Positions 1-7,295 are shown, numbered from the stretch's first letter. The stretch: 10,888 bases of DNA from an uncultured Treponema sp. (GCA_937885235.1 CAKZZK010000253.1:1-10888), one strand, 5' to 3'. Notes: generated from the letters alone by a model not told the origin. Numbers and translations: made by a program.

Positions 1-52
1 TTTGCTCTTATTTTCTTTGTCTGTATGATTTTAGATTCTTTTTCAGTAGATA

Positions 53-985
53 CTACATATTCTCCGGCCTGAGCCCGTATTCTTCCTGCCGCTGATGATT
101 GTCACTGCCCGCGGGTTCTACATGCACGACGATGTCGTATACATCGGGAATCTCGCGGCGCACAGCTTCTTCAACCTGCTCCGTCAGCTCGTGAGCATCG
201 TAGACGGTCATCTGCGGGTCAACTTCAATATCTAAATCAATATCAAAGAGTGATGCCATTTTGCGGATGCGCGCGCGATGCGGGTTAGTCACGCCGGGCA
301 CAGAATAAGCGGCGGCAAAAAGCTTCTTGTAAAGCGAATTGTCCGTGTTTCCATCCATAAGCTCCAGCGTAACCTGTTTGAAAATCTCTATGGCGTTCTT
401 TATGACCCAGCAGCCCACGAGCGAGGCAACAATAGGATCGAGTATAGGTTTATGGAAGAATTCCGCCGCAGCCAGTCCCACAAGCACACCCGCAGACAGG
501 ATGATGTCGCTCTTCATGTTCTGCGCGTTTGCCTTTACCATCTCGCTGTCCGCAATCTTGCCGTAGTGCTGTTCCAGTGCGGCAAGCAGCACCTTGCCCG
601 CTATGGAGATGAGCGCAGCCACCACCGCAAGCCCAGAAATCTGCCCGCCTGCCTCTCCCCGCACGATATTTGTCAATGATTGCAAGATGAGCTGGGCGCC
701 GGCGTAAAAAATGATGAAAGAAAGCACCAGTGTCGCCGTGCTTTCCGCCCTTCCGTGCCCCCAGGGATGCCCCTTGTCGCTCGGCCTTGCTATGATGCCG
801 CTGATGACGAGCGTCACGATGGCAATGAGCACATCAGTAGACGAGTCTATGCCGTCACCCATGATGGCGAGGGAATGAGATAGGCTTGCAAAGAGGATTT
901 TTATTGCGGCAAGCAGCGCATTCCCCGCAAGCGCAATCACGCCCGCCACGCGGATATAGTGGGATTTAAAATCATTTGAGGGCAT
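53..985 (-). CDS. Cation diffusion facilitator (CDF) family metal exporter
   Basis: A 310-residue inner-membrane protein that should export a divalent metal (Zn, Fe, Mn or similar) in exchange for protons. Hydrophobic segments lie at about 11-33, 39-65, 83-105, 116-137, 160-176 and 182-196, matching the six-helix CDF core. The family loop motif HPWGHGRAE is at 73-81. A cytoplasmic metal-binding domain follows (about 210-292) and ends in the typical VHVEP (287-291). The helix-2 metal site is DxxxD (D47, D51). At the helix-5 site the usual His or Asp is Asn (N156) with D160 kept, so the metal cannot be named. The ATG at 985 is chosen because a strong AGGAGG lies just upstream. The gene stands alone and is divergent from the lacI-type operon. 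No terminator is visible in the 52 bases after the stop. Confidence 0.93.
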   Translation of the reverse strand: MPSNDFKSHYIRVAGVIALAGNALLAAIKILFASLSHSLAIMGDGIDSSTDVLIAIVTLVISGIIARPSDKGHPWGHGRAESTATLVLSFIIFYAGAQLILQSLTNIVRGEAGGQISGLAVVAALISIAGKVLLAALEQHYGKIADSEMVKANAQNMKSDIILSAGVLVGLAAAEFFHKPILDPIVASLVGCWVIKNAIEIFKQVTLELMDGNTDNSLYKKLFAAAYSVPGVTNPHRARIRKMASLFDIDLDIEVDPQMTVYDAHELTEQVEEAVRREIPDVYDIVVHVEPAGSDNHQRQEEYGLRPENM

Positions 986-1009
986 AGTATTTCCTCCTTT
1001 TTCCTCTTT

Positions 1010-1038
1010 AGTATATAAAATTACAGAACTTTTTGCAA
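1010..1038 (-). promoter_or_regulatory. Predicted promoter of the CDF gene
   Basis: Read on the minus strand: TTGCAA (1038-1033), a 17-bp spacer, then TATACT (1015-1010). A purine-rich leader and AGGAGG follow before the ATG at 985, giving a leader of only about 18 nt. The -35 matches the consensus at 4 of 6 positions. It lies 7 bp from the -35 of the divergent lacI promoter. Confidence 0.55.
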
Positions 1039-1045
1039 ATTCGAG

Positions 1046-1074
1046 TTGACAGCTGACAAAATCAGTGTTACACT
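1046..1074 (+). promoter_or_regulatory. Predicted sigma-70-type promoter of the lacI-ABC operon
   Basis: A perfect -35 TTGACA (1046-1051), 17-bp spacer and TACACT (1069-1074) preceded by TGT, which makes an extended -10. The predicted start is about 1081, at the left edge of the operator palindrome, so a bound repressor would block initiation or early elongation. Confidence 0.7.
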
Positions 1075-1081
1075 TTATATA

Positions 1082-1101
1082 TTGAGCAACCGGTTGTTCA
1101 A
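1082..1101 (+). promoter_or_regulatory. LacI-family operator palindrome
   Basis: TTGAGCAACCGGTTGTTCAA is an inverted repeat with 9 of 10 positions paired between half-sites and a central CpG (1091/1092). This is the usual form of a LacI/GalR operator, in which the hinge leucine intercalates at the central CpG. It occupies about +1 to +20 of the predicted promoter and ends 30 bp before the regulator's start codon, so the gene at 1132 is the obvious candidate to bind it. Binding itself is inferred. Confidence 0.8.
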
Positions 1102-1131
1102 GAAAAACAACTTAAAAATAAGGATATTTGT

Positions 1132-2082
1132 GTGAAAACTTTAGTCGATGCGGCTACAGAATTAGGCATTACAAAATCAACTGTTTCTCGCGCTTTAAGT
1201 GGAAGAGGTAGAGTAAGCGAAGAAACACGCCGAAAAATTCAAGAATGGGTACAAGAAAACAATTACAGCCCGAATTCTATAGCACGAAGCCTTGCTGAAG
1301 GGAAGACATATAACATAGCCGTTGTCCTTTCAGGCATTACGGATAATATTTTTTCACAACGATGTCTTGTTGGCATTGCAAAGTCAATCGTACATGATGG
1401 CTATGATGCGCTTGCTGTTATTGACTATGGAGATGATATAAGCTCTTTGGAACGAGTTATCAGAAATCGGAAAGTTGACGGTGTTATCCTCACAAGGATT
1501 GTAAAGGATGACAAAATTATAAAACTTCTCAAAAAAGAAAGCATTCCCTTTGTTGTCATCGGGACAAGTACGGACAGAAAGTTATATCAAATAGATGCAG
1601 ATCACAGAATAGGCAGCTATGAACTTGCCCGTTGGTTTCTGCAACAGGGGGTGAAGAGACCTGTCTTGCTTGGCGGAGGAGAAAGTTACTTGGTGAACAG
1701 ACAGCGATACGAAGGTTTTAAAGAAGTTTTTGGTGAAGACGGAATAGTGATCTGGAATGTATGGACAGATTCAGATGACTGGGTGGCACAAGCCTTAGCT
1801 CCCCTTATTGAGAAAAACATAGACGGCATTGTTTGTATGGACGATGCTATCTGCTATCATGTTATTTCATGGTTAAAACACAGAAATTATTTTCAACTAC
1901 CAGTGATTTCTTTTTATGGTGCTCCATGGATGGAACAAGAAGAACGTCTGCGCGGATTTTTATTTATTGACAGCGATGAACTTGGAAGAAAGGCAGGAAA
2001 TGCAATAGTGAGTCTGCTTCAGGGGCAGAAGCTTCAGAAACGAATGATAGTTCCCTATAAATTAACTATAAAGAATAACTAA
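1132..2082 (+). CDS. LacI/GalR-family transcriptional regulator
   Basis: A 316-residue cytoplasmic repressor, a little shorter than the usual 330-345. The N-terminal helix-turn-helix is at about 3-25 (LGITKSTVSRALSG at 11-24). Lys15 and Ser16 sit where LacI uses Tyr17 and Gln18 to read the operator. The hinge is NSIARSLAEG (48-57) with Leu54 as the likely intercalating residue. From about 60 onward it is a periplasmic-binding-protein-like sensor domain that should bind a sugar or derivative. The start is GTG at 1132, with AAGGA 7 nt upstream. The permease gene starts 14 nt after its stop, so it is the first gene of the transporter operon. With the operator upstream, autoregulation and sugar-dependent derepression of the operon are likely. 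The ligand cannot be told from the sequence. Confidence 0.93.
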   Translation: MKTLVDAATELGITKSTVSRALSGRGRVSEETRRKIQEWVQENNYSPNSIARSLAEGKTYNIAVVLSGITDNIFSQRCLVGIAKSIVHDGYDALAVIDYGDDISSLERVIRNRKVDGVILTRIVKDDKIIKLLKKESIPFVVIGTSTDRKLYQIDADHRIGSYELARWFLQQGVKRPVLLGGGESYLVNRQRYEGFKEVFGEDGIVIWNVWTDSDDWVAQALAPLIEKNIDGIVCMDDAICYHVISWLKHRNYFQLPVISFYGAPWMEQEERLRGFLFIDSDELGRKAGNAIVSLLQGQKLQKRMIVPYKLTIKNN

Positions 2083-2096
2083 CACGGAGGAATTAT

Positions 2097-3029
2097 ATGA
2101 TAAAAAACGTTTATAAGAATAATTTTTGGAAAGATGTGGCAAAAAACAGGATGTTTCTTATCCTATTGCTCCCAGCAGTGATTTACACACTGCTCTTTGC
2201 CTATTACCCTATGACAGGAATAATTATGGCATTTAAAAAATATAACTATGCGGGTGGCATCTGGGGAAGTCCTTGGAACGGATTCGAAAATTTTAAATTC
2301 TTTTTTAAATCTGGACAGGCAGGGCTGGTAACTAGAAATACCGTACTATACAATCTTATATTCATCGTGGTAAATACCATCATGCAGATTGCAGTGGCAA
2401 TATTCCTTACAGAAATAAAGGGTAATCTCTTCCGCAAGGTAACGCAGTCTGTCATGTTTCTACCCTATTTTATCTCATGGGTTGTGGTAGGCATAATTGC
2501 CTTTAATATCCTGAGTTATGACTACGGATTTATTAACAACTTTGTAACAATGATGGGCGGTACAAAGATTTCATTTTATACTAAGGGAAAATACTGGCCT
2601 TTCATATTGCTTTTTTTTAATTTCTGGAAAAATGTAGGCTATGGCTCCGTGCTTTATCTTGCAAGTATAATGGGCATAGATACTTCTATTTATGAAGCTG
2701 CCACAATTGACGGTGCAAATGTATTTCAACGCATTTTCCATGTAACTATACCTATGATACGACCTACGATGGTAATTCTTATTCTGCTTAGTGTAGGGGG
2801 AATATTCAAGGGCAATTTCGATATGTTTTACAATCTCGTAGGTTCAAACGGGCTCCTGTACAATTATACCGATGTTATAGATACGCTTACATTTCGCGCA
2901 CTCATCAGCAGCAATGACTTTGGTATGTCCGCAGCTATAGGACTTTATCAGTCCGTGCTTTGCTTCATTACAATTGTAGCAGTAAACAAAATTGTTCGCC
3001 ACTATGAAGCGAGTTATGCCTTATTCTAA
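2097..3029 (+). CDS. ABC sugar transporter permease, LplB type
   Basis: A 310-residue inner-membrane permease of the LplB branch of the carbohydrate-uptake MalF/UgpA group. The N-terminus has the family's short basic stretch, then a first membrane helix (about 19-37) and the typical FAYYPMTGIIMAFKKY region (34-49). The EAA loop that docks the ATPase begins at E200 (YEAATIDGA, then TIPMIRP). About six membrane segments are visible. The ATG at 2097 is preceded by CGGAGG at 6-7 nt spacing. It should form a heterodimer with the permease encoded 17 nt downstream and receive substrate from the lipoprotein encoded third. LplB-type systems are known for oligosaccharides from complex plant or algal glycans, but the substrate here is not determinable. 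Confidence 0.93.
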   Translation: MIKNVYKNNFWKDVAKNRMFLILLLPAVIYTLLFAYYPMTGIIMAFKKYNYAGGIWGSPWNGFENFKFFFKSGQAGLVTRNTVLYNLIFIVVNTIMQIAVAIFLTEIKGNLFRKVTQSVMFLPYFISWVVVGIIAFNILSYDYGFINNFVTMMGGTKISFYTKGKYWPFILLFFNFWKNVGYGSVLYLASIMGIDTSIYEAATIDGANVFQRIFHVTIPMIRPTMVILILLSVGGIFKGNFDMFYNLVGSNGLLYNYTDVIDTLTFRALISSNDFGMSAAIGLYQSVLCFITIVAVNKIVRHYEASYALF

Positions 3030-3046
3030 TTCACTGGAGAAAAAAT

Positions 3047-3955
3047 ATGACTACTATGAAAATAAGACAAAGTTGTGATTTGGTCATTCTAGACGTATTG
3101 GCAAAAGGATTCTGCCTCTTAGTTGCACTGTTATGTTTCCTTCCCTTTTTGATGGTCGTATCAGGTTCTTTTTCATCGGAATCTGCTGTTATACAAAACG
3201 GCTTCCGACTGATTCCGCAGAATTTCAGTGTGGAATCATATAAGACAATATTTGCCCACCCCGCCGTTGTAGTTCGAGCTTATCTGATAACTATACTGCT
3301 TACTCTTGCAGGTACATTTCTAGGTCTTGCCCTACAGACAACGACAGCCTATGTATTATCGCGCAAGGATTTTAAATGGAGGAATCAGTTTTCGTTTTTC
3401 TTTTATTTTACAACGCTTTTTAGTGGCGGACTTGTTCCATACTATTTGCTCATGACACGGACATTAAATTTAAAAGACAGCTATCTTGCACTTCTTTTAC
3501 CACTGCTTTTTAGCGTATATAATTTGCTCGTCATGAAAAGCTATATTTCTGCTATTCCCGACTCCCTCATCGAAGCTGCAAAAATCGATGGATGCGGAGT
3601 AACAGGAACACTCGTGCAAATCATTCTGCCGCTCATCAAGCCTGCACTTGCAACAGTCGGATTGTTTATTGCGCTTGCCTATTGGAACGACTGGTATAAT
3701 GCCATGCTGTATTTGAAGTCAGCAGATAAATATCCATTACAATACTTCTTATATCAGCAGATAAACAATATCGAAGGGTATAAGAAGGCTTTACAGAACA
3801 GTGGCGCAAGTTCAGTTGCCGCAAACATAGCTCTGCCGACACAGACCTTAAAGATGGCTCTGACAGTAGTAGTAACGGGACCGATAGTGCTAGCATATCC
3901 AATTGTACAGAAATACTTTGTACAGGGAATTACCATCGGAGCTGTAAAGGGATAA
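3047..3955 (+). CDS. ABC sugar transporter permease, YtcP type
   Basis: A 302-residue inner-membrane permease of the YtcP/MalG-like group, partner of the LplB-type protein upstream. Features: an N-terminal helix at about 19-41 followed by a family-typical SGSFSSESAV segment, a region around 110-135 ending in FSGGLVPYYLLM, and the EAA loop starting at E176 (EAAKIDGCG, then ILPLIKPAL). The C-terminus ends in the group's usual pattern PIVQKYFVQGITIGAVKG. ATG 3047 has GGAGA 6 nt upstream. A second in-frame ATG at 3056 is possible but is less well spaced from that site. The gene shares the operon with the regulator and permease 1. A 74-nt gap containing a stem-loop separates it from the binding protein. 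Confidence 0.93.
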   Translation: MTTMKIRQSCDLVILDVLAKGFCLLVALLCFLPFLMVVSGSFSSESAVIQNGFRLIPQNFSVESYKTIFAHPAVVVRAYLITILLTLAGTFLGLALQTTTAYVLSRKDFKWRNQFSFFFYFTTLFSGGLVPYYLLMTRTLNLKDSYLALLLPLLFSVYNLLVMKSYISAIPDSLIEAAKIDGCGVTGTLVQIILPLIKPALATVGLFIALAYWNDWYNAMLYLKSADKYPLQYFLYQQINNIEGYKKALQNSGASSVAANIALPTQTLKMALTVVVTGPIVLAYPIVQKYFVQGITIGAVKG

Positions 3956-3956
3956 T

Positions 3957-3999
3957 TTATAGGAAATTTCAAAAGTTTTAATTTTTGAGATACCTATAA
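3957..3999 (+). repeat. AT-rich stem-loop between permease and binding-protein genes
   Basis: TTATAGG (3957-3963) pairs with CCTATAA (3993-3999). Inside it ATTTCAAAA (3966-3974) pairs with TTTTGAGAT (3983-3991), with one G-U pair and an 8-nt loop. It starts right after the permease stop and lies about 20 nt before the GGAGG of the lipoprotein gene. No T tract follows, so it is not a standard terminator. It may protect the 5' end of the binding-protein message. The stem is AT-rich, so stability is moderate. Confidence 0.45.
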
Positions 4000-4029
4000 T
4001 AACTATATATATAAATTTTGGAGGACAAA

Positions 4030-5592
4030 ATGAAACAAATTGTGAAAACAATGAAGATTGTCACCTGTATGGCAGCCGGTCTTGGGCTTTTTTCCGCAGT
4101 ATTTACCGGTTGTAGCAAGAAAGACGCTGTCTCAGGGGGCAATAAGACTATCTCTGGCAAGACCTATAACGGTATTGACGTGTCAAAGCATCAGGATATT
4201 ACGATGTACCTTATTGGCCAAAAAACGGCTGATTTTGATGATGTGTATGCACAAATTAACAGGATTCTGGAAGAAAAGCTTAACTGTTCGCTCAAGGTTG
4301 ATTTTCTTTCATGGGGTGAACATGCCACAAAATATTCACTTCTTTTTTCCTCCATGGAAGACTTTGACTTAATTTTTACCGCTTCTAGCTGGTGCCATTA
4401 TGAGCAGACTGTATCCCTTGGCGGTTTTCAGGAGCTTACAGAAGATTTTATTAAAAAATATGCACCTGGTATCTGGGAAACTGTACCAAAGATTGGTTGG
4501 GAACAGGCTAAGATTGAAGGCAAAATTTATATGGTTCCTCAATATAATATGGAATTTAAAAATGATGTTGCAGCCGTGCGCGGTGATTTGATGGAGAAGT
4601 ACGGTTTTACGGATATAACAACCTATACGGATATGCTGCATTTTTATGAAGCATGCGCTAAGAACGGGCAATATGCAAGTCAGGGTGGACCTTGGTACCA
4701 GTATTTTCAAGCTCAGGGACTTTCTGATACTGCGGGCGCTCCACACAGCGGAGAACTATTCCTGCACCACACGCTTGATGCAAATAACCCCGAACTCGTT
4801 TATACAGTTGACTGGAATGGCTTCAGAGAATACTGTATGCAGATGAAACACCTTGCTGATATGGGAGCATGGTCGTCAGATATACTAAATACAAATGACG
4901 AACGGCAGGCCGGATTGCTTTCTGGCAGGACCGCGGTAATGGTGTGGAACCTTGGTTCCTGCGCACGTTTTGCAAAAGAAGCAAATACCGAACACCCCGA
5001 ATGGAAAGTAACCATCTGCGACCCTAACAGTGCAAATCCCAAAGCGATCAATGCCTATATCAACAATGGCATGGCAATTAACGTAGCAAGCAAGCAAAAA
5101 GAACGTGCAATGATGGTGCTTAACGAACTGTATACAAACAAACAGTTACAGGATCTGACCACTTATGGTATTGAGGGAAAACACTGGGAGGCGGTAGGTG
5201 ATGACCAGTACAAGGTCATTGATGAAAGTGGCTTCGGCGTAGACGCAAATTGTAACTGGGGGTGGAAAAACCAGAACCTTATACGCAAAGAATTCATTGA
5301 AAACCGTACACCGCTTGACGACAAAGTGGATGCCATGCAGGAGGCATGGAAAGATCACGTTATGCCAGCTACACTTTATGACGGTTTTAATTTCGATTCC
5401 AGTAAAGTGGCAACACAGTTTGCCGCTGTAGAGGCAGCTATGGGCAACTACTATGAACCGCTGGTAAGTGGACTTGTAGATGATGTTGATAAATCAATTA
5501 AAGCTCTTCACGATGCCCTTGAAAGCGCAGGCATCCGTGATGTACAAAAAGAAATTGAGCGGCAAGTTGCAGAATATATCAAGAATAAATAG
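4030..5592 (+). CDS. ABC transporter solute-binding lipoprotein, LipO/DUF3502 type
   Basis: A 520-residue exported lipoprotein that captures the sugar for the two permeases. The N-terminus is a lipoprotein signal: MKQ with lysines to residue 9, a hydrophobic stretch (10-25), then the lipobox FTGC with Cys28 as lipidation site. Phe at -3 is unusual for enterobacterial lipoboxes but tolerated in spirochaetes. The mature protein has a family-1-type binding fold. Its last ~150 residues resemble the DUF3502 C-terminal domain of large LipO/YtcQ proteins (GFNFDSSKV, then PLVSGLVDDVD and a helical end). Its length agrees with that class (about 500) and exceeds ordinary sugar-binding proteins (about 400-430). 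An in-frame TTG at 4018 would overlap the GGAGG (4020-4024), so ATG 4030 is chosen. It is the last operon gene. No ATPase is adjacent, so a shared MsmX-like ATPase elsewhere is inferred. Confidence 0.92.
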   Translation: MKQIVKTMKIVTCMAAGLGLFSAVFTGCSKKDAVSGGNKTISGKTYNGIDVSKHQDITMYLIGQKTADFDDVYAQINRILEEKLNCSLKVDFLSWGEHATKYSLLFSSMEDFDLIFTASSWCHYEQTVSLGGFQELTEDFIKKYAPGIWETVPKIGWEQAKIEGKIYMVPQYNMEFKNDVAAVRGDLMEKYGFTDITTYTDMLHFYEACAKNGQYASQGGPWYQYFQAQGLSDTAGAPHSGELFLHHTLDANNPELVYTVDWNGFREYCMQMKHLADMGAWSSDILNTNDERQAGLLSGRTAVMVWNLGSCARFAKEANTEHPEWKVTICDPNSANPKAINAYINNGMAINVASKQKERAMMVLNELYTNKQLQDLTTYGIEGKHWEAVGDDQYKVIDESGFGVDANCNWGWKNQNLIRKEFIENRTPLDDKVDAMQEAWKDHVMPATLYDGFNFDSSKVATQFAAVEAAMGNYYEPLVSGLVDDVDKSIKALHDALESAGIRDVQKEIERQVAEYIKNK

Positions 5593-5602
5593 CAACTATT
5601 AA

Positions 5603-5651
5603 GTGCCTTTAGATGCCGTGCCTATGAATTTGGTACGGTATCCAAAGGCAC
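5603..5651 (+). repeat. Long stem-loop after the transporter operon
   Basis: GTGCCTTT (5603-5610) pairs perfectly with AAAGGCAC (5644-5651). Inside it, ATGCCGTGCC (5613-5622) pairs with GGTACGGTAT (5632-5641) with two G-U pairs. A 2x2 internal loop separates the arms and the apical loop is 9 nt. It begins 11 nt after the lipoprotein stop. No T tract follows, only AGAACAAGC, so it resembles a 3' stabiliser or a factor-assisted terminator more than a classic intrinsic one. Confidence 0.55.
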
Positions 5652-5711
5652 AGAACAAGCAAGATAAGCTTGCAAAAAGGATTTTCATTACCCCTGCCCC
5701 TTGTCTTTCCC

Positions 5712-5740
5712 TTGCACTAAATAGCTATTTTCTGTATACT
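5712..5740 (+). promoter_or_regulatory. Possible promoter of guaB-purA
   Basis: TTGCAC (5712-5717), 17-bp spacer, TATACT (5735-5740) preceded directly by TG. The predicted start is near 5747, giving a leader of about 30 nt that is too short for a purine riboswitch. The -35 is weak and the -10 good. TATAAA at 5746-5751 is an alternative -10 without a convincing -35. Confidence 0.45.
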
Positions 5741-5775
5741 AACTGTATAAATTTACATTTTGCTGAGAGGACACT

Positions 5776-7284
5776 ATGGCATTCTATTATGATGAACCAT
5801 CGCATACGTTCGGCGAGTACCTGCTGATTCCCGGCTATACCTCTGCTGACTGCATTCCTGAGCACGTGTCTCTGCGCACACCGGTGGTACGTTTTAACAA
5901 GAAGGCAGGGAAAGAATCTCCCCTGTACATGAACATCCCCATGACGAGCGCCGTCATGCAGTCCGTCTCCGATGACAAGATGGCGATTGCACTTGCGAAA
6001 GAGGGAGGCATCAGCTTTATCTATGGTTCGCAGACGATAGAAAACCAGGCGGCAATGGTCGCGCGGGTCAAGGCATACAAAGCAGGCTTTGTCACTTCTG
6101 ATTCCAACATCCGCCCTGACCAGACATTGGAAGAAGTCGTTGCCCTCATCGCAAAAACAGGACACAGCACCATAGCCGTCACCGATAACGGCGATGCGCA
6201 TGGCAAGCTTGAGGGAATCATCACCGAGCGCGATTTCCGGCTCGACCATGTGCCCGCGAACTCCCGCGTGCGGGACTATATGACCCCTTTCAAAGACCTC
6301 ATCACAGGCGAAGACGGCATTTCTTTAACAGACGCAAACGATTTAATCTGGGCGCACAAGGTAAACCAGCTGCCCGTCATAGACAAAGAGGGGCATTTGA
6401 TATCCCTCGTATTCCGCAAGGATTTCGACAACCACATTTCCTATCCAAACGAACTGCTTGATGAAAAGCACCGCTATATCGTAGGCGCAGGCATCAATAC
6501 CCGCGACTACATGCAGCGTGTGCCCGCCCTGCTCAATGCGGGAGTAGACGTGATGACCTTGGACTCCTCCGAGGGCTATTCCGAATGGCAGGCTCGTGCC
6601 CTGCACGACATTCACGATAATTTCGGAAAAAACGTCAAGGTTGGCGCTGGCAACGTGGTGGACCGCGATGGCTTTATGTTCCTCGCGGAAAACGGGGCAG
6701 ACTTTGTGAAGATAGGCATAGGCGGTGGTTCCATCTGTATCACCCGTGAGCAGAAGGGCATTGGACGCGGACAGGCGACGGCGACCATCGAAGTGGCAAA
6801 GGCTCGCGATGAGTATTACCAGAAGACAGGCATCTATGTGCCTATTTGCTCAGACGGCGGCATTGTGTACGACTATCACATCACTCTTGCGCTTGCTATG
6901 GGCGCGGACTTCGTCATGCTTGGACGCTATTTTGCCCGCTTTGACGAAAGCCCGAGCAACAAGCTCATCGTAAACGGCAACTATGTGAAGGAATACTGGG
7001 GCGAAGGTTCCAATCGCGCCCGCAACTGGCAGCGCTATGACCTTGGCGGCAAGAAGGGCATGGAATTTGAAGAAGGAGTTGACTCCTATGTGCCCTACGC
7101 AGGCCACTTGCACGACAACGTTGCCACCACCACGAGCAAGGTCATCCACACAATGTGCAACTGCGGTGCGCTCTCCATTCCAGAGTTGCAGGAAAAAGCA
7201 AAAATTACGCTGGTTTCCACTGTTACCATACAGGAAAGCAGCGCTCATGACGTTGTTGTTAAAAATACATCAATCCGGTCATAG
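5776..7284 (+). CDS. guaB: IMP dehydrogenase
   Basis: A 502-residue cytosolic enzyme that oxidises IMP to XMP with NAD+, the first step to GMP. It has the catalytic barrel interrupted by a tandem CBS module (about 100-220; for example RVRDYMTPF and NQLPVIDKEGHL). The active-site loop is GGGSICITREQ, with catalytic Cys321. The mobile flap contains NWQRYDLGG, with Arg420 and Tyr421 at the place of the catalytic Arg-Tyr pair. GMVLGR-type phosphate binding is represented by FVMLGRYFARF. Start and end motifs (YDEPSHTFGEYLLIPG; MCNCGAL) and overall length match my recollection of the Tritrichomonas foetus enzyme far better than the E. coli GuaB pattern, with a constant two-residue offset at the catalytic positions. 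AGAGGA lies 4 nt before the ATG. purA starts 11 nt after the stop, so they form one operon. Confidence 0.96.
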   Translation: MAFYYDEPSHTFGEYLLIPGYTSADCIPEHVSLRTPVVRFNKKAGKESPLYMNIPMTSAVMQSVSDDKMAIALAKEGGISFIYGSQTIENQAAMVARVKAYKAGFVTSDSNIRPDQTLEEVVALIAKTGHSTIAVTDNGDAHGKLEGIITERDFRLDHVPANSRVRDYMTPFKDLITGEDGISLTDANDLIWAHKVNQLPVIDKEGHLISLVFRKDFDNHISYPNELLDEKHRYIVGAGINTRDYMQRVPALLNAGVDVMTLDSSEGYSEWQARALHDIHDNFGKNVKVGAGNVVDRDGFMFLAENGADFVKIGIGGGSICITREQKGIGRGQATATIEVAKARDEYYQKTGIYVPICSDGGIVYDYHITLALAMGADFVMLGRYFARFDESPSNKLIVNGNYVKEYWGEGSNRARNWQRYDLGGKKGMEFEEGVDSYVPYAGHLHDNVATTTSKVIHTMCNCGALSIPELQEKAKITLVSTVTIQESSAHDVVVKNTSIRS

Positions 7285-7295
7285 GGGGATATGGC

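Noticed and set aside
3995..4000. TATAAT as an internal promoter for the binding-protein gene
   Set aside because: No acceptable -35 lies 16-18 bp upstream, and the sequence is part of the stem-loop arm in a very AT-rich spacer.
4105..4113. ACCGGTTGT inside the lipoprotein gene, resembling half of the LacI operator
   Set aside because: It encodes the lipobox residues and the other half-site is missing, so coincidence is the simpler explanation.
5593..5775. A purine riboswitch before guaB
   Set aside because: The predicted leader is only about 30 nt and the upstream hairpin lacks the three-way junction and conserved loops of purine aptamers.
5725..6249. A 174-codon open frame antisense to the guaB start
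   Set aside because: It overlaps the conserved IMPDH N-terminus and the guaB promoter, with no ribosome binding site or recognisable motif.
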